A DNA stretch of 64,000 nucleotides from Halobacillus hunanensis. GTDB taxonomy: Bacteria; Bacillota; Bacilli; Bacillales; Halobacillaceae. Below the pieces are notes generated by a model that did not search any database, was not told where the DNA came from, and saw only the letters and a program-made list of their open reading frames with translations. Numbering within the stretch: the first letter of the stretch is position 1; each line of letters opens with the position of its first letter. Positions 41,922-52,632 of this stretch are shown here, in pieces. The stretch covers positions 744,001 to 808,000 of the forward strand of contig NZ_FVZB01000007.1 of the NCBI RefSeq assembly GCF_900166655.1. Direction: 5' to 3'. Position numbers and translations under genes: made by a program.

Positions 41922-42026
41922 TCATCATGAAAATAAAAAAATCTGCAATTTACGGTTAGCTCTTAATATTTTTATGTAGAATTGATATAATGAGACAGTT
42001 AGAGCTCTGCTTGAAAGGAGATTGAC

Positions 42027-43598
42027 ATGAACGAACAACAACGCAAAGAATCGTCACAAATTCGACAGGGAACTCCAGCGGACGTAAAATCCGACCAGGA
42101 TAACCTTAATCGAATTAAAGACAAAAGCAGTGAAGACTTTATGAAGTATTTCGAAACGACCTATCAACCGCCTTCTCTCAGAAAAGCGCAGCGTCGCCGA
42201 AAAGAGGATGTAAAGGTTCACTATGATTTCACGATACCAGAAGATTTGGATAACATAGGGCAGGATCGTAAATACATGATTCGCACGTATGGCTGCCAAA
42301 TGAACGAGCATGATACAGAAGTGATGGCCGGGATTTTTGAAGAGATGGGATATGAGTCCACGAATGATACGAAGGAAGCCGATATCATTCTCTTGAACAC
42401 TTGTGCTATTCGAGAAAATGCAGAGAACAAAGTGTTTGGGGAAATTGGCCATCTGAAGCCATTGAAGCTTGAGAATCCTAACTTGATCATTGGTGTATGT
42501 GGATGTATGTCCCAGGAAGAATCCGTCGTAAACAGGATTTTGAAAAAACATCCATTCATTGACTTGATCTTTGGAACGCATAATATCCACCGCCTGCCTC
42601 AACTTGTGAAAGAAGCAATGTTTGGGAAAGAGATGGTGATCGATGTATGGTCCAAAGAAGGCGACATTATCGAAAACCTTCCGCGTTCCCGTAAAGGGAA
42701 AATTAAAGGATGGGTCAACATTATGTACGGGTGTGACAAGTTCTGTACATATTGTATTGTACCTTATACTAGAGGAAAAGAACGGAGCCGTTTGCCGGAG
42801 GACATCATTCAGGAAGTCCGTCACTTAGCTGCTCAAGGCTATAAAGAGATTACTCTCCTTGGACAAAACGTAAATGCATACGGGAAAGACCTCGAAATGA
42901 ATTACGGTCTGGGCGACTTAATGGATGAACTTCGTGATATTGATATCCCAAGAATTCGGTTTACAACCTCACATCCGCGTGACTTTGACGATCGCTTAAT
43001 TGAGGTTCTTGCAAAAGGCGGAAATATGCTTGACCACATTCACCTTCCTGTACAATCTGGAAACTCAGACATTCTCAAAATTATGGGACGTAAATATTCT
43101 CGCGAAGAGTATTTAGAGCTGGTACGCAAGATTCGCAAGGCTATGCCAGATGCAACGTTAACCACTGATATTATCGTTGGGTTCCCAAATGAAACGAAAG
43201 AACAATTTGAGGACACTATGTCTCTTGTCGAAGAAGTTGGTTTCGAAGCGGCCTATACGTTTATTTATTCAGCTCGTGACGGTACACCTGCTGCTCGCAT
43301 GACAGATAATATATCTATGGAAGAGAAAAAAGATCGCCTGCAGCGTCTGAATAAACTTGTGAATGATCAGGCGGCCGAAGCTATGAAACAATATGAAGGC
43401 GAAGTTGTTGAAGTGCTTGTAGAAGGCGAAAGTAAGAAAAATAGTGAAGTGTTAGCAGGTTATACGAAGCGCAATAAAATGGTAAATTTTACAGGTCCGC
43501 GTTCATCCATAGGGACCATCGTGAAAGTGAAAATTAATAAAGCGAAGACCTGGTCCTTAGATGGGGTTATGGTCGAAGAGACTATAGAGGTGAAATAA
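42027..43598 (+). CDS. miaB: tRNA-2-methylthio-N6-dimethylallyladenosine synthase MiaB
   Basis: Radical-SAM methylthiotransferase for A37 of tRNAs reading UNN codons. 523 residues with the N-terminal extension of about 80 residues usual in Bacillus; first Fe-S cluster cysteines at [19 protein letters not shown] and [10 protein letters not shown]; radical [19 protein letters not shown]-terminal TRAM domain. Stop is directly followed by the ricA start. Confidence 0.96.
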   Translation: MNEQQRKESSQIRQGTPADVKSDQDNLNRIKDKSSEDFMKYFETTYQPPSLRKAQRRRKEDVKVHYDFTIPEDLDNIGQDRKYMIRTYGCQMNEHDTEVMAGIFEEMGYESTNDTKEADIILLNTCAIRENAENKVFGEIGHLKPLKLENPNLIIGVCGCMSQEESVVNRILKKHPFIDLIFGTHNIHRLPQLVKEAMFGKEMVIDVWSKEGDIIENLPRSRKGKIKGWVNIMYGCDKFCTYCIVPYTRGKERSRLPEDIIQEVRHLAAQGYKEITLLGQNVNAYGKDLEMNYGLGDLMDELRDIDIPRIRFTTSHPRDFDDRLIEVLAKGGNMLDHIHLPVQSGNSDILKIMGRKYSREEYLELVRKIRKAMPDATLTTDIIVGFPNETKEQFEDTMSLVEEVGFEAAYTFIYSARDGTPAARMTDNISMEEKKDRLQRLNKLVNDQAAEAMKQYEGEVVEVLVEGESKKNSEVLAGYTKRNKMVNFTGPRSSIGTIVKVKINKAKTWSLDGVMVEETIEVK

Positions 43599-44024
43599 AT
43601 GGCACAGTATACCAGAAAACAAGTGGTGGATGAAGCACATAAGCTTGCAAAAATGATGGCAGACATCGAAGAAATTGACCGCTTTAAACAGCTTGAAGCG
43701 AAGCTTAATGATAACAAGAAAGTTCAAGACCACATTAAGAAAATAAAAGCGTTGCAAAAACAGGCTGTTAACTTTCAAGCTTATGGCAAAACTGAAGCAC
43801 TTGAAAAAGTAGAAAAAGAAATTGACCGCCTGCAGGACGAACTGGATAGCATCCCAGTTGTAGCAGAATTCAAAGAGTCACAGCTGGTTATTAATGATAT
43901 TTTGCAGATGATTTCCAGTACGATCTCCCGCGAAGTGACAAATGAAGTGATCCGCTCAACAGGTGGAGATTTACTAAGTGGAGAGACAGGCTCTAAGCAA
44001 AAAGATGAAGCATGTGGCCACTAA
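43599..44024 (+). CDS. ricA: RicA (YmcA), subunit of the RicAFT complex
   Basis: 141 residues, mostly helical (com_ylbF family), with a cysteine in the C-terminal EACGH that would serve the Fe-S clusters of the complex. In B. subtilis RicA/RicF/RicT modulate RNase Y and are needed for competence, biofilm and sporulation. ATG comes right after the miaB TAA. Confidence 0.94.
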   Translation: MAQYTRKQVVDEAHKLAKMMADIEEIDRFKQLEAKLNDNKKVQDHIKKIKALQKQAVNFQAYGKTEALEKVEKEIDRLQDELDSIPVVAEFKESQLVINDILQMISSTISREVTNEVIRSTGGDLLSGETGSKQKDEACGH

Positions 44025-44406
44025 TCTAATAGAAACCGCCGGATATTTTTCTCCGGCGGTTTTTTATTGTATCAAGATATTTTTAAAGAAGTGAGCTATT
44101 GTTGCAAGAGGAGAGCTTTTCTCTAGTAGAATGGAGCGTTCTCTTAATGAATCCGAGCTAAATATTTAAAATCGGAGCGTATTTGATCATAACCTGATCG
44201 CAAGCCCTATGAGAATGTTTTTCTGTAGTGCTTCGCTTATGCTATTCGAGTCTGACCAAGGCACTTTCGCTTTTCTTGGTACAATTTCTTGGGCGTTTGC
44301 ATAGGATGGGAGTACAAACGATTTGAAGTCATCGATTCTTTTTTTGTATTCACCATTCGCCCATGACTTGCATAGAATGGGCTGTAGATTAAGGAGGAGT
44401 GTTGCT
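44025..44406. other. ricA-cotE intergenic region (382 bp)
   Basis: Contains the ricA terminator AAACCGCCGG/CCGGCGGTTT (44033-44067) and two similar sporulation-type -10 boxes, GCATAGGATGGG (about 44299-44310) and GCATAGAATGGG (44370-44381), each with an AC dinucleotide 17 nt upstream. They fit sigma-E/sigma-K promoters for cotE. The rest (44080-44290) holds no gene I can support. Confidence 0.6.
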
Positions 44407-44967
44407 ATGTCATTCTTTGAGCGGGAGTACCGTGAAATTATTACGAAGGCTGTATGTGGAAAAGGGAAGAAGTTTACCGAAGCAACAAACACGATTAGCC
44501 CATCTCATCGTCCATCCAGTATTTTAGGTTGCTGGGTTATCAATCATATCTACAATGCCAAGAAGAAAGGCGACCATGTAGAGGTTTCAGGAAGTTACGA
44601 CATAAACGTTTGGTACTCTTACAATGATAATACAAAGACAGAAGTTGTAACCGAACGTGTAAACTATTGTGATCATGTTCGCCTAGCAGTAAAAGATGAG
44701 AATTGTATCAATGATCATTTAGAAGTGGTAGCAAAAGCAGTTCAGCAGCCTAATTGTTTAGAATGCAAGATTACCGCACAAGGACAGAAAATTTGTGTTG
44801 AAGTAGAAAGAGAGTTTATCGTTGATGTGATTGGTGAAACAAAGCTGTGTGTTAAGGTTAATCCTCATGGCTGTGAGAGAGATGATGATTACGAATTTGA
44901 ATTATCATCCGATGACTTCTCAGATATTGAAACAGATTTTCTTCCTAGCAGCAGTAGTGAAGAGTAA
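44407..44967 (+). CDS. cotE: Outer spore coat morphogenetic protein CotE
   Basis: Organises the outer coat on the forespore. 186 residues: conserved [20 protein letters not shown] start, [14 protein letters not shown], and an acidic Ser/Asp/Glu-rich tail ending SSSSEE, as in B. subtilis CotE. ATG 44407 behind AAGGAGGAGTG; a longer frame to 44323 crosses the promoters. Confidence 0.96.
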   Translation: MSFFEREYREIITKAVCGKGKKFTEATNTISPSHRPSSILGCWVINHIYNAKKKGDHVEVSGSYDINVWYSYNDNTKTEVVTERVNYCDHVRLAVKDENCINDHLEVVAKAVQQPNCLECKITAQGQKICVEVEREFIVDVIGETKLCVKVNPHGCERDDDYEFELSSDDFSDIETDFLPSSSSEE

Positions 44968-44971
44968 TCGT

Positions 44972-45007
44972 AAATGTCCTTGCTGACTCAGCGGGGCATT
45001 TTTTTTT
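44972..45007 (+). terminator. cotE terminator
   Basis: AATGTCCTTGCTGA / TCAGCGGGGCATT with GU pairs, then TTTTTTTT. Confidence 0.8.
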
Positions 45008-45102
45008 GCATTTTTTAGCACGATTCTTTCATTAAAAGGCCGGCAAAATATGTGATATAATGACGGTATATTGAATTTCGTACGCTTTGGAGGACTATAA
45101 GA

Positions 45103-47664
45103 ATGGCACAATACACACCCATGATGCAACAATATTTGAAAATAAAAGCAGACTATAAGGATGCTTTTTTATTTTTTAGATTAGGTGACTTTTATGAAAT
45201 GTTTTTTAATGATGCACTAAGTGCATCGAAAGAGCTTGAGATCACGCTGACGAGTCGCGATGGAGGAGATAAGGATCGCATTCCGATGTGTGGTGTCCCA
45301 TACCACTCAGCTGAAAGTTACATAGGGCAGCTAATTGATAAAGGATTCAAGGTAGCAATATGTGAGCAAGTTGAAGATCCCAAATCCGCAAAAGGCGTCG
45401 TCAAACGGGAAGTCGTTCAGCTCATTACACCAGGTACTGTGATGGAAGGGAGTATGCTTGATGAAAAGGAAAACAATTATCTCGCTTCTGTAACAGCATT
45501 CAAGGATGGAACATTCACAGTTAGTTACAACGATCTCACGACAGGTGAGAACAGCATCGCCCTGATTTCAACTGGTTTCGATGCTGTGTTGAGTGAGCTT
45601 TTTAATCGACCGGTTAAAGAAGTGGTGATTGCCAGTGACTTCGATGAGGAGCGCCAACAATTGCTGAAAGAGCGATTAGGCTATACGATCTCTTATTGCG
45701 ACCAATTTGACATCCAAGAAGGATTTAGTCATCTGATAGAATCCGTTCATCAGGATAAATTCATAGAAGGGTTCGGACGTTTGCTTCATTATATTGAACA
45801 CACTCAGAAGCGTGCCCTTGACCATTTGCGCCCGGTTCAACCCATTGAATTAAATGAATATATGTCATTGGATATGTATTCGAAACGAAATTTAGAACTC
45901 GTGGAAACGTTAAGAAAACAAGGGAAGAAAGGCAGTTTGCTGTCTGTGCTTGATTATACGATTACCTCCATGGGTGCCCGGATGTTGAAGAAGTGGCTTG
46001 AACGTCCACTTCTTTCTCAGGAGCAGATTAAGACAAGGCATGATCAAGTTGAAGGGTTGCTGCAGCAATTTTTCGAACGGGAAGCACTCCGTGAACAGCT
46101 GACATCTGTGTATGATCTAGAGCGATTAGCAGGCAGGGTAGCTTTTGGCAATGTCAATGCAAGAGACTTGATTCAGCTGCGTAATTCACTGACCAAAATC
46201 CCTGATATATTAGAGACGCTTGAGCAATTCAACCATCCTTCTCTTGCAAAACTTTATCAGGAAATTGATCCGCTTACTTCTTTAAAAGAACTGTTAGAAG
46301 CTAGTTTAGCAGATGATCCGCCGATTACGATAAAAGAGGGGGGCATGATTCGAGATGGTTATCATGCTCAGCTTGATGAATATCGGGATGCCTCCAAAAA
46401 CGGAAGAAAGTGGATCGCTGAGCTTGAAGGGAAAGAACGGCAGGAAACGGGAATTAAATCATTAAAAATAGGATACAACCGTGTATTTGGCTATTATATT
46501 GAAGTAACGAAAGCCAACCTTTCTCATCTTCCAGAAGGCCGTTACGAACGTAAGCAAACGTTAACGAATGCAGAGCGATATATTACCCCTGAGTTAAAAG
46601 AAAAAGAAACACTTATTTTAGAAGCCCAGGAGAAAAGCGTAGAGCTCGAATATCAGCTTTTCGTCGAAGTGCGTGAACGTGTTAAAGATTTTGTTCAATC
46701 TTTGCAAAATCTGGCTGAGCAGATTAGCTGTATCGATGTTCTTCAAGGGTTTGCCGAGAGTGCAGATCAGAACGATTACCATCGGCCAACTTTTGGTCAT
46801 GACCGAGTGATTGATGTTAAACAGGGAAGACACCCCGTAGTAGAGCAAGTTATGAAGGGAGAATCGTTTGTTCCGAACGATATCTATATGGATGATACGA
46901 CAGACATGTTGCTGATAACGGGACCGAATATGTCTGGAAAAAGCACGTATATGAGGCAGCTTGCTTTGACAGCCATTATGGCTCAAATGGGAAGTTTTGT
47001 TCCATGTGAATCAGCCGAATTACCTGTGTTTGATCAAATCTTCACGAGGATTGGTGCCGCAGACGACCTTGTGTCAGGACAAAGTACCTTTATGGTGGAA
47101 ATGCTTGAAGCGAATCATGCTCTCAGCCATGCGACCGAACAAAGCATGATTTTGCTCGATGAGATTGGACGAGGGACAAGCACGTATGATGGAATGGCTC
47201 TGGCGCAGGCTATAGTAGAACATATACACGAAAAAGTTCGAGCCAAGACTTTATTTTCCACCCATTATCATGAATTAACGTCACTCTCCGATCAGCTGGA
47301 TCGATTGAAAAACATTCACGTGCGCGCAGAAGAATACGAAGGAAATGTCGTTTTCCTTCACCAAATTCAAGAAGGCGCAGCCGATCAGAGCTATGGCATT
47401 CATGTGGCCAAGCTGGCAGATTTGCCGGATTCACTTATTGAACGAGCTACGTTCTTACTAGATCACTTAGAAAATGCAAATCCGGAAGTTGCAGCTTCAA
47501 GCGAAGAAGAGCAATTAAGTTTATTTGTAGAAGAAACTAATCCTTCAAAGCAGCCACAGTCCTCAGCGATTGAGAAACAACTTAAGAAGTTAAACTTGAT
47601 GCAAATGACTCCAATGGACGCGATGAATGAGCTCCATCGCCTGCAAAACCAGATCAAGTCGTAA
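45103..47664 (+). CDS. mutS: DNA mismatch repair protein MutS
   Basis: 853 residues. Mismatch-contacting phenylalanine in [11 protein letters not shown], ATPase Walker [14 protein letters not shown], Walker [16 protein letters not shown]-terminal helix-turn-helix. Promoter: extended -10 TGATATAAT at 45053-45061. Followed 15 bp later by mutL. Confidence 0.97.
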   Translation: MAQYTPMMQQYLKIKADYKDAFLFFRLGDFYEMFFNDALSASKELEITLTSRDGGDKDRIPMCGVPYHSAESYIGQLIDKGFKVAICEQVEDPKSAKGVVKREVVQLITPGTVMEGSMLDEKENNYLASVTAFKDGTFTVSYNDLTTGENSIALISTGFDAVLSELFNRPVKEVVIASDFDEERQQLLKERLGYTISYCDQFDIQEGFSHLIESVHQDKFIEGFGRLLHYIEHTQKRALDHLRPVQPIELNEYMSLDMYSKRNLELVETLRKQGKKGSLLSVLDYTITSMGARMLKKWLERPLLSQEQIKTRHDQVEGLLQQFFEREALREQLTSVYDLERLAGRVAFGNVNARDLIQLRNSLTKIPDILETLEQFNHPSLAKLYQEIDPLTSLKELLEASLADDPPITIKEGGMIRDGYHAQLDEYRDASKNGRKWIAELEGKERQETGIKSLKIGYNRVFGYYIEVTKANLSHLPEGRYERKQTLTNAERYITPELKEKETLILEAQEKSVELEYQLFVEVRERVKDFVQSLQNLAEQISCIDVLQGFAESADQNDYHRPTFGHDRVIDVKQGRHPVVEQVMKGESFVPNDIYMDDTTDMLLITGPNMSGKSTYMRQLALTAIMAQMGSFVPCESAELPVFDQIFTRIGAADDLVSGQSTFMVEMLEANHALSHATEQSMILLDEIGRGTSTYDGMALAQAIVEHIHEKVRAKTLFSTHYHELTSLSDQLDRLKNIHVRAEEYEGNVVFLHQIQEGAADQSYGIHVAKLADLPDSLIERATFLLDHLENANPEVAASSEEEQLSLFVEETNPSKQPQSSAIEKQLKKLNLMQMTPMDAMNELHRLQNQIKS

Positions 47665-47679
47665 CAAGGAGGGTCATAC

Positions 47680-49521
47680 GTGGGCCGAATTCAATTAATG
47701 CCTGACCATTTAGCAAACAAAATTGCCGCGGGGGAAGTCGTTGAGCGGCCAGCTTCCGTCGTAAAAGAGCTCGTAGAAAACAGTATTGATGCCGGCAGCA
47801 CCTGGATAACTATTGAGCTTATTGAAGCAGGCTTACAGTCGATTCGCATAAGCGATAACGGGTATGGGATGGAACAGGATGATGCTAAAAGGGCTTTTCA
47901 TCGTCATGCAACGAGTAAGATCCTCGATGAAAACGACCTGTTCCACGTTCGTACGCTAGGCTTCCGCGGCGAGGCTCTTGCCAGTATAGCCGCGGTCAGC
48001 CGCCTGACTTTACAAACGTCAACGGGTTCTGAAGCGGGCACGAAGATGAAGTTCGAAGGCGGCAAGATCATAGAAGAAGCAAAAAGTGATGCCAGGCAGG
48101 GAACCGAGATTTTAGTAGAGGAGCTTTTCTATAATACACCCGCCCGATTAAAATATATGAAAACGATCCATACCGAACTTGGTCATATTACCGATGTGTT
48201 GAACCGCATGGCTTTAGCCCATCCTGATATTAAGTTTACATGCATTCATAATGAAAAAGAATTATTCAGAACAAATGGGCGTGGTGACCTTCTGCAAGTG
48301 ATCGCCCAAGTATATGGCATGAAAGTAGCCAGGCAGATGATTCCGATTGAAGCAGAAACACTGGATTTTAAAATCACAGGTTACATTGCAAAACCAGAGG
48401 TATACCGGGCCTCAAGGAACTATATGTCTACCATCATCAACGATAGATTTATACGTAATATCCCTCTTAATAAAGCCATTCAGCAAGGTTATCATACGCT
48501 GCTGCCAATCGGAAAAAGCCCGATTGTTATTTTAAAAATAGAAATGGACCCGATTCTAGTTGATGTGAACGTTCATCCGGCGAAGTTAGAAGTGCGTTTT
48601 AGTAAAGAAAAAGAACTCTACGAGACTGTTGAATCAACGATCCGTGAGTCTTTCCGGAAACAAACATTAATTCCTCAGGTAAAACACCAAGAGGAAAAGA
48701 AACCGGTGAAACCTTACAGTAATCAGGCTAGTTTTGATTTTTCTGAAGCAAGGCACCCAGAGCAAGAGCAAAGGCCGAGGCCTGATGAACCTTCAGAATC
48801 AATCCCAGAATCGAACTCCTTTATGGAGGAACAGCACGCGGTTATAAGGGAAATGCAGCCAGAACAGGAACTAGCACGTGAATCTCAGAAGACAGAAACC
48901 AATCCTTCTGTTAGTGATGAAAGCAATAAGGAGCAGCACAGAGTACCCACTATGTATCCGATCGGGCAGCTTCATGGAACATATATTCTCGCTCAAAATG
49001 AAGAAGGGATGTATATTGTCGATCAGCATGCAGCTCAGGAACGCATAAAGTATGAGTTCTTTCGGGATCGAATTGGAGAGGTCTCACAAGAAGTACAAGA
49101 GCTGCTTGTGCCTATGACGTTTGAGTTTCAAAGACATGAAGCTTTGCGAATCGAGGAATATAAAGAAGACTTAGAGAAGGTGGGGCTTTTTTTTGAACCT
49201 TTCGGCGAAAACAGCTATATAATCCGCTCACACCCCCAATGGTTTCCGAAGGGTTTTGAGGAAGAAGTGATTCACGAAATGGTGGAACAATTAATGAGTG
49301 AAGAGCGTATTCACGTCGGTAAGCTGCGTGAAGAAGCAGCGATCCTCATGTCATGCAAACGATCAATTAAAGCCAATCATTATTTAAATCAGTCGGATAT
49401 GTTTCGGTTACTTGAAGATTTACGCACTTCAACTGATCCATTTACGTGTCCTCACGGCCGTCCGATTATTGTATTTTTCTCAGAATATGAAATGGAGAAA
49501 ATGTTTAAACGAGTGATGTAA
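47680..49521 (+). CDS. mutL: DNA mismatch repair endonuclease MutL
   Basis: 613 residues. GHKL ATPase motifs ([33 protein letters not shown]), a Pro/Glu/Gln linker (about 335-425) and the C-terminal endonuclease domain with [24 protein letters not shown] and CPHGRPI. Start GTG 47680 after AAGGAGGGTC. It is intact; the mobile element begins just behind it. Confidence 0.97.
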   Translation: MGRIQLMPDHLANKIAAGEVVERPASVVKELVENSIDAGSTWITIELIEAGLQSIRISDNGYGMEQDDAKRAFHRHATSKILDENDLFHVRTLGFRGEALASIAAVSRLTLQTSTGSEAGTKMKFEGGKIIEEAKSDARQGTEILVEELFYNTPARLKYMKTIHTELGHITDVLNRMALAHPDIKFTCIHNEKELFRTNGRGDLLQVIAQVYGMKVARQMIPIEAETLDFKITGYIAKPEVYRASRNYMSTIINDRFIRNIPLNKAIQQGYHTLLPIGKSPIVILKIEMDPILVDVNVHPAKLEVRFSKEKELYETVESTIRESFRKQTLIPQVKHQEEKKPVKPYSNQASFDFSEARHPEQEQRPRPDEPSESIPESNSFMEEQHAVIREMQPEQELARESQKTETNPSVSDESNKEQHRVPTMYPIGQLHGTYILAQNEEGMYIVDQHAAQERIKYEFFRDRIGEVSQEVQELLVPMTFEFQRHEALRIEEYKEDLEKVGLFFEPFGENSYIIRSHPQWFPKGFEEEVIHEMVEQLMSEERIHVGKLREEAAILMSCKRSIKANHYLNQSDMFRLLEDLRTSTDPFTCPHGRPIIVFFSEYEMEKMFKRVM

Positions 49522-49531
49522 GAAACTTTAT

Positions 49532-49575
49532 GCGCTAACCCCTCATTTAATAGGAGTTAGCGCTTATTTCTTTTA
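49532..49575. terminator. Bidirectional terminator between mutL and the integrase gene
   Basis: GCGCTAAC (49532-49539) / GTTAGCGC (49556-49563) plus CCT/AGG inside, then TTATTTCTTTT. On the other strand it ends the leftward int gene. Confidence 0.75.
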
Positions 49576-49579
49576 TAAC

Positions 49580-49598
49580 TGACCACAATTTGACCACA
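49580..49598. repeat. Direct repeat TGACCACA x2 at the left end of the element
   Basis: TGACCACA at 49580-49587 and 49591-49598, overlapping the int stop region. Likely integrase arm-binding sites near attL; the exact core cannot be set without the right end. Confidence 0.4.
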
Positions 49599-49599
49599 T

Positions 49600-50757
49600 T
49601 TATTGCAAATGGATGTTTTTGAACGCCTCATCAAATCTTATTGCTGAATCTTTTTGCATGTTAGGAGTAACATGACTATATAAGTTTAGTGTAGTCTGTA
49701 CATCGGCGTGGCCTAACCTTTCAGAAACAACTTTAGCGTGTTCTCCTAACTGAAGCATAATTGTTGCATGAGTATGACGGAGATCATGGAATCTAATCCG
49801 TGGTACTTCAGACCGCTTTATATCATATAAAAAGAATTTGTGAACCGTTTGTGGGTTAATAGGAGAGCTCCCATTATCAGAAATCACATAACAGGAAGGC
49901 GTAAGTTTCATTCCGGCACGGAAAAGTTGTGCCTTTTTCTCTTTTCGGTATTGACTTAATGCTATAATGACTGATTCAGACAGAGCGATGGTTCTCATAC
50001 CTGAATCGGTTTTAGGGTGTTGCTGAGTAATTCCCTTGCCACTTATATAATATAAGGATTTGGTAATAGAAATAACATGGTTTTCAAAATTAATATCTGA
50101 CCATTGAAGACCAAGGATTTCACCTCGACGCATCCCGGTAAAAATAGCAAGGTAATAAAGCATGTACCGATGTATTTTGTTATGTTTTTTTTGAAGCCTA
50201 AGGAACTTTTGACACTCTTCTATTGACCAAGTGTTCACTTTTTTTCTTCTTCTTGAAGGGGGAGATACATTAGTCATAGGATTTTGCTTAACATATTGCC
50301 ATTTTACTGCAAAACTTAATGAGTGTTTTAAAATAACATGAATATACTGAATGTACTCTTCACTAATACCTTCTTCAATTAATTCATTATAATACCTTAA
50401 GAACATGGTTGGTTTAAGGTCCTTAATCCTTGCATTACCAAATTTAGGGATAATTCTAGATTGAATGGCGCTCCTGTACCCATTTAATGTAGAAGATTTT
50501 ACGGTTTGCTTCGCTGATACTTCTAGCCACTCCAGGATAAATTCCTTAAGGTATATTTTTTTCTCCGTAAAGTATTCTTCATTTTCCAGTTTGTTAAGGA
50601 TATTTGCTACTTCATTTTCAGCCTCTTTTCTAGTTTTAAAACCTCGCCTAGTGATTTGTTTTCTTTTACCTGTTTCGGGATTGATTCCTGCTTCAATCGA
50701 AACCTTCCATGTATAGCCCTTCTTATTTTTAGCTCTTACCTTTGTATAAGAAGCCAT
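49600..50757 (-). CDS. int: Tyrosine recombinase (integrase) of the mobile element
   Basis: 385 residues. N-terminal arm-binding domain (about 1-65), SAM-like core-binding domain (70-165) and catalytic domain with Arg210 (TGMRRGEILGL), His324 and Arg327 (HDLRHTHAT), His350 (RLGHAD) and the Tyr360 nucleophile (NLYSHVTP). All catalytic residues are present. Catalyses integration and excision. RBS GGAGGTG before ATG 50757; divergent in content from the core genes and more AT-rich. Confidence 0.95.
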   Translation of the reverse strand: MASYTKVRAKNKKGYTWKVSIEAGINPETGKRKQITRRGFKTRKEAENEVANILNKLENEEYFTEKKIYLKEFILEWLEVSAKQTVKSSTLNGYRSAIQSRIIPKFGNARIKDLKPTMFLRYYNELIEEGISEEYIQYIHVILKHSLSFAVKWQYVKQNPMTNVSPPSRRRKKVNTWSIEECQKFLRLQKKHNKIHRYMLYYLAIFTGMRRGEILGLQWSDINFENHVISITKSLYYISGKGITQQHPKTDSGMRTIALSESVIIALSQYRKEKKAQLFRAGMKLTPSCYVISDNGSSPINPQTVHKFFLYDIKRSEVPRIRFHDLRHTHATIMLQLGEHAKVVSERLGHADVQTTLNLYSHVTPNMQKDSAIRFDEAFKNIHLQ

Positions 50758-50814
50758 TATTTAAACACCTCCATTGGTACCTTAATTTATTTCAGCTACT
50801 GTTTCGGTACAATT

Positions 50815-51297
50815 TCAAATGAACTCATTATGCATGCGTTCTTTGATGATTTGGTTTTCGTAGTGCCGAAGTCTCCTCAAAGCAAAGTGAGGTGTGACAT
50901 TGAATGCCCTCTTAACAATATGCGTTGCTTCATAAATATCATAAGGTAATTCAATTTGTTGTAGCATAAATGTAGGAATGCAAAATTGTAAAGCAAAGTT
51001 ATTCGCCTGAGACTCTTGCATCCTAAAAAGGTCTATTGGCATGAATAGTTGATTTCCAGCATGTCTTAGTACGTGACAAAGTTCATGAGCAAATTCTCTC
51101 CAAAGCTCTTCTCTGCTTAGATATACATTAAGCATGATCGCATTTCCTTGGTAATGACTAGGTTGATCAGTGAAAGTAAGATCAACACCCAGCCGTTTGG
51201 CAATTATGAAGATATCTAAATCTTTTGGTTGTAGAATGTGGATGCTTTCTAATAATTTCTTTATATCGTCTTCTAGATGTGTCATTTGGTATTTCAT
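50815..51297 (-). CDS. immA: ImmA/IrrE-family metallopeptidase (anti-repressor protease)
   Basis: 160 residues; zinc motif HELCH at 71-75 and downstream QESQANNFA (Glu95) as third ligand. In ICEBs1, ImmA cleaves the ImmR repressor after DNA damage or cell-cell signalling and so starts excision. Position between int and the repressor gene is the same here. RBS AGGGGG. Unlike ICEBs1, 162 bp and a hairpin separate it from the repressor gene, and a perfect LexA box lies about 20-35 bp ahead of its start. Confidence 0.9.
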   Translation of the reverse strand: MKYQMTHLEDDIKKLLESIHILQPKDLDIFIIAKRLGVDLTFTDQPSHYQGNAIMLNVYLSREELWREFAHELCHVLRHAGNQLFMPIDLFRMQESQANNFALQFCIPTFMLQQIELPYDIYEATHIVKRAFNVTPHFALRRLRHYENQIIKERMHNEFI

Positions 51298-51317
51298 ATA
51301 TGTGCCCCCTGCTCATA

Positions 51318-51331
51318 GGAACGTATGTTCG
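51318..51331 (-). promoter_or_regulatory. Perfect DinR/LexA box ahead of immA
   Basis: Read on the minus strand it is CGAACATACGTTCC, matching the B. subtilis DinR consensus CGAACRNRYGTTYC at every position. It is only 21 bp from the immA start codon, so LexA would block transcription or its start. Confidence 0.8.
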
Positions 51332-51341
51332 TTTTTAGTTT

Positions 51342-51380
51342 AAAATAATTAGCGTGACTATGCACGCCTAAAATTATTTT
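51342..51380 (-). terminator. Hairpin between repressor and immA
   Basis: AAAATAATT-GCGTG / CACGC-AAATTATTTT with small bulges. Likely ends the repressor transcript before immA and so makes the two genes separate units. Confidence 0.6.
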
Positions 51381-51459
51381 GCCTATAAAACATAATTTTT
51401 CAGTTTAGATAGATTTTTCGACACAGACACTATTATAATAAATTTAATTCCTAATAGCT

Positions 51460-51870
51460 TCAATCCTTGTCTTCAATTTCTCTCTCTTCAGCTCTTTGGA
51501 CAACCCACCTAAAATGTCTTTTAATCTCTTCAACATCTTGACGTGAGAGTTTTTTCCATTTTTTAATGTCATAAAAACCAAAATCAATATCTTGCATATT
51601 GTTTTCAACCATGAATTGTTTGAGTTCTTCCATTGGATCGAAATTCTTATCTGAGTTTGCTCCGCTTGGATCTTCAGATCTTCCTAGTAAGTAATCGATG
51701 GTTACTTCGAAGTAATCTGCAATTTTTTGAAGCGTTTCGTAATCAGGTTGCCTGAATTCACGCTCGTAGTTAGAGAGGTTTTGATGAGGGATATTTAACT
51801 TTGCTGCTAATGATTTTTGGGTTAATTTTTCTTGTTTTCTAAGTGTACTAATTCTATTTCCCAAAGACAT
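51460..51870 (-). CDS. Xre-family repressor (ImmR-like)
   Basis: 136 residues from ATG 51870 (AGGGGAG upstream; GTG 51879 is possible). N-terminal HTH: ISTLRKQEKLTQKSLAAKL with NIPHQNLSNYEREFRQPD, then YFEVTIDYLLGRSEDPSG and a C-terminal domain ending in an acidic tail. Divergent from the early operon across an operator-rich gap; presumed substrate of the ImmA-like protease. Confidence 0.88.
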   Translation of the reverse strand: MSLGNRISTLRKQEKLTQKSLAAKLNIPHQNLSNYEREFRQPDYETLQKIADYFEVTIDYLLGRSEDPSGANSDKNFDPMEELKQFMVENNMQDIDFGFYDIKKWKKLSRQDVEEIKRHFRWVVQRAEEREIEDKD

Positions 51871-51889
51871 GATTTTCACTCCCCTCTAC

Positions 51890-51999
51890 TACGAATTGTA
51901 CATTATTCTTCAATGTGAATAAATGAGTTATACGAAAAGTATATTTTTGTGTTGACATATACGAATTGGAGAATTATTATATAAGTATATTCTTCGTTT
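51890..51999. promoter_or_regulatory. Divergent operator/promoter region of the element
   Basis: Rightward promoter: TTGACA (51952-51957), 17 bp, TATTAT (51975-51980). Three same-direction TACGAA motifs at 51890, 51931 and 51960; the second lies in a palindrome TATACGAAAAGTATA (51929-51943) and the third in the promoter spacer. A fourth inverted site TTCGTT follows near 51993. TACAAT on the minus strand (51897-51902) may be the repressor -10. Confidence 0.7.
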
Positions 52000-52022
52000 T
52001 GTTTATTTTTGGAGGTTATTAT

Positions 52023-52247
52023 ATGAAAGTGAACCAAGCAATTAGATGTATTAGAAAGTCAAAAGGTTTTACACAAGTTCATGTAGCTAAAAATCTTGGT
52101 ATGTCAGTACAGACATACAATGGATATGAACTTGGTAGAAGGCAGGTGAAAGCAGATTTTGTAAAAGAGATTTCTTTTGTTTTAGAAGTACCTGTAGAAT
52201 ATCTTTTTAACTATAAATTATACGAATCGAAGAATAAGTCCGATTAA
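52023..52247 (+). CDS. Small Xre-family regulator (first early gene)
   Basis: 74 residues, one HTH_3 domain: IRKSKGFTQVHVAKNLGMSV and ELGRRQVKADFVKEISFVL, then VPVEYLF. ATG 52023 behind GGAGGTTATT; the open frame extends to 51966 through the promoter, so that start is rejected. Position suggests a Cro-like or activator role. Confidence 0.85.
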   Translation: MKVNQAIRCIRKSKGFTQVHVAKNLGMSVQTYNGYELGRRQVKADFVKEISFVLEVPVEYLFNYKLYESKNKSD

Positions 52248-52261
52248 AAGAGGTGATTTAA

Positions 52262-52564
52262 ATGTTAGAAGCCACATTTGACCAAGAACTTTTCCAAAGG
52301 ATGGTTAATAAAGCTGTTGACGCGGCAATTGAACGACATGCCCTTAAAGATCAACTTCCACCTATCCTTACACGCAAGGAGTTTATGAATCTTATGCAGA
52401 TTGGCGATACCAAGTGCGCTGAATTATTTAACCGAAAGGACTTCCCCGTTAATCGTGAATTCGGAAATCCAAGAGTTCCAACCAAGTTACTCTTGAAATG
52501 GATTGACGAACACACAGAATGGGTTCGGAAAAATGCAAACCCTCAAAAATTATCAATAGTTTAA
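52262..52564 (+). CDS. Excisionase-like DNA-binding protein
   Basis: 100 residues. The C-terminal two thirds form a winged helix of the excisionase/MerR kind: PPILTRKEFMNLMQIGDTKC and FPVNREFGNPRVPTKLLLKW. Located where ICEBs1 has xis. It probably helps integrase bend DNA in excision; a plain regulator is the alternative. Confidence 0.75.
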   Translation: MLEATFDQELFQRMVNKAVDAAIERHALKDQLPPILTRKEFMNLMQIGDTKCAELFNRKDFPVNREFGNPRVPTKLLLKWIDEHTEWVRKNANPQKLSIV

Positions 52565-52632
52565 CTCGCTTTAATCGTAACAATACAGTGATTAAATCTT
52601 GGTACAAACTATGGTGCAAAGGAGTGAGATAA

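Noticed and set aside
42054-42824. 256-residue open frame on the minus strand within miaB
   Set aside because: Shadow of miaB; no RBS and no recognisable domain, while miaB is complete.
44187-44492. Minus-strand 101-residue frame before cotE
   Set aside because: Covers the cotE promoters and start; no RBS.
49522-49600. Exact attL core
   Set aside because: Cannot be set without the right end; mutL is complete, so no gene duplication marks the site.
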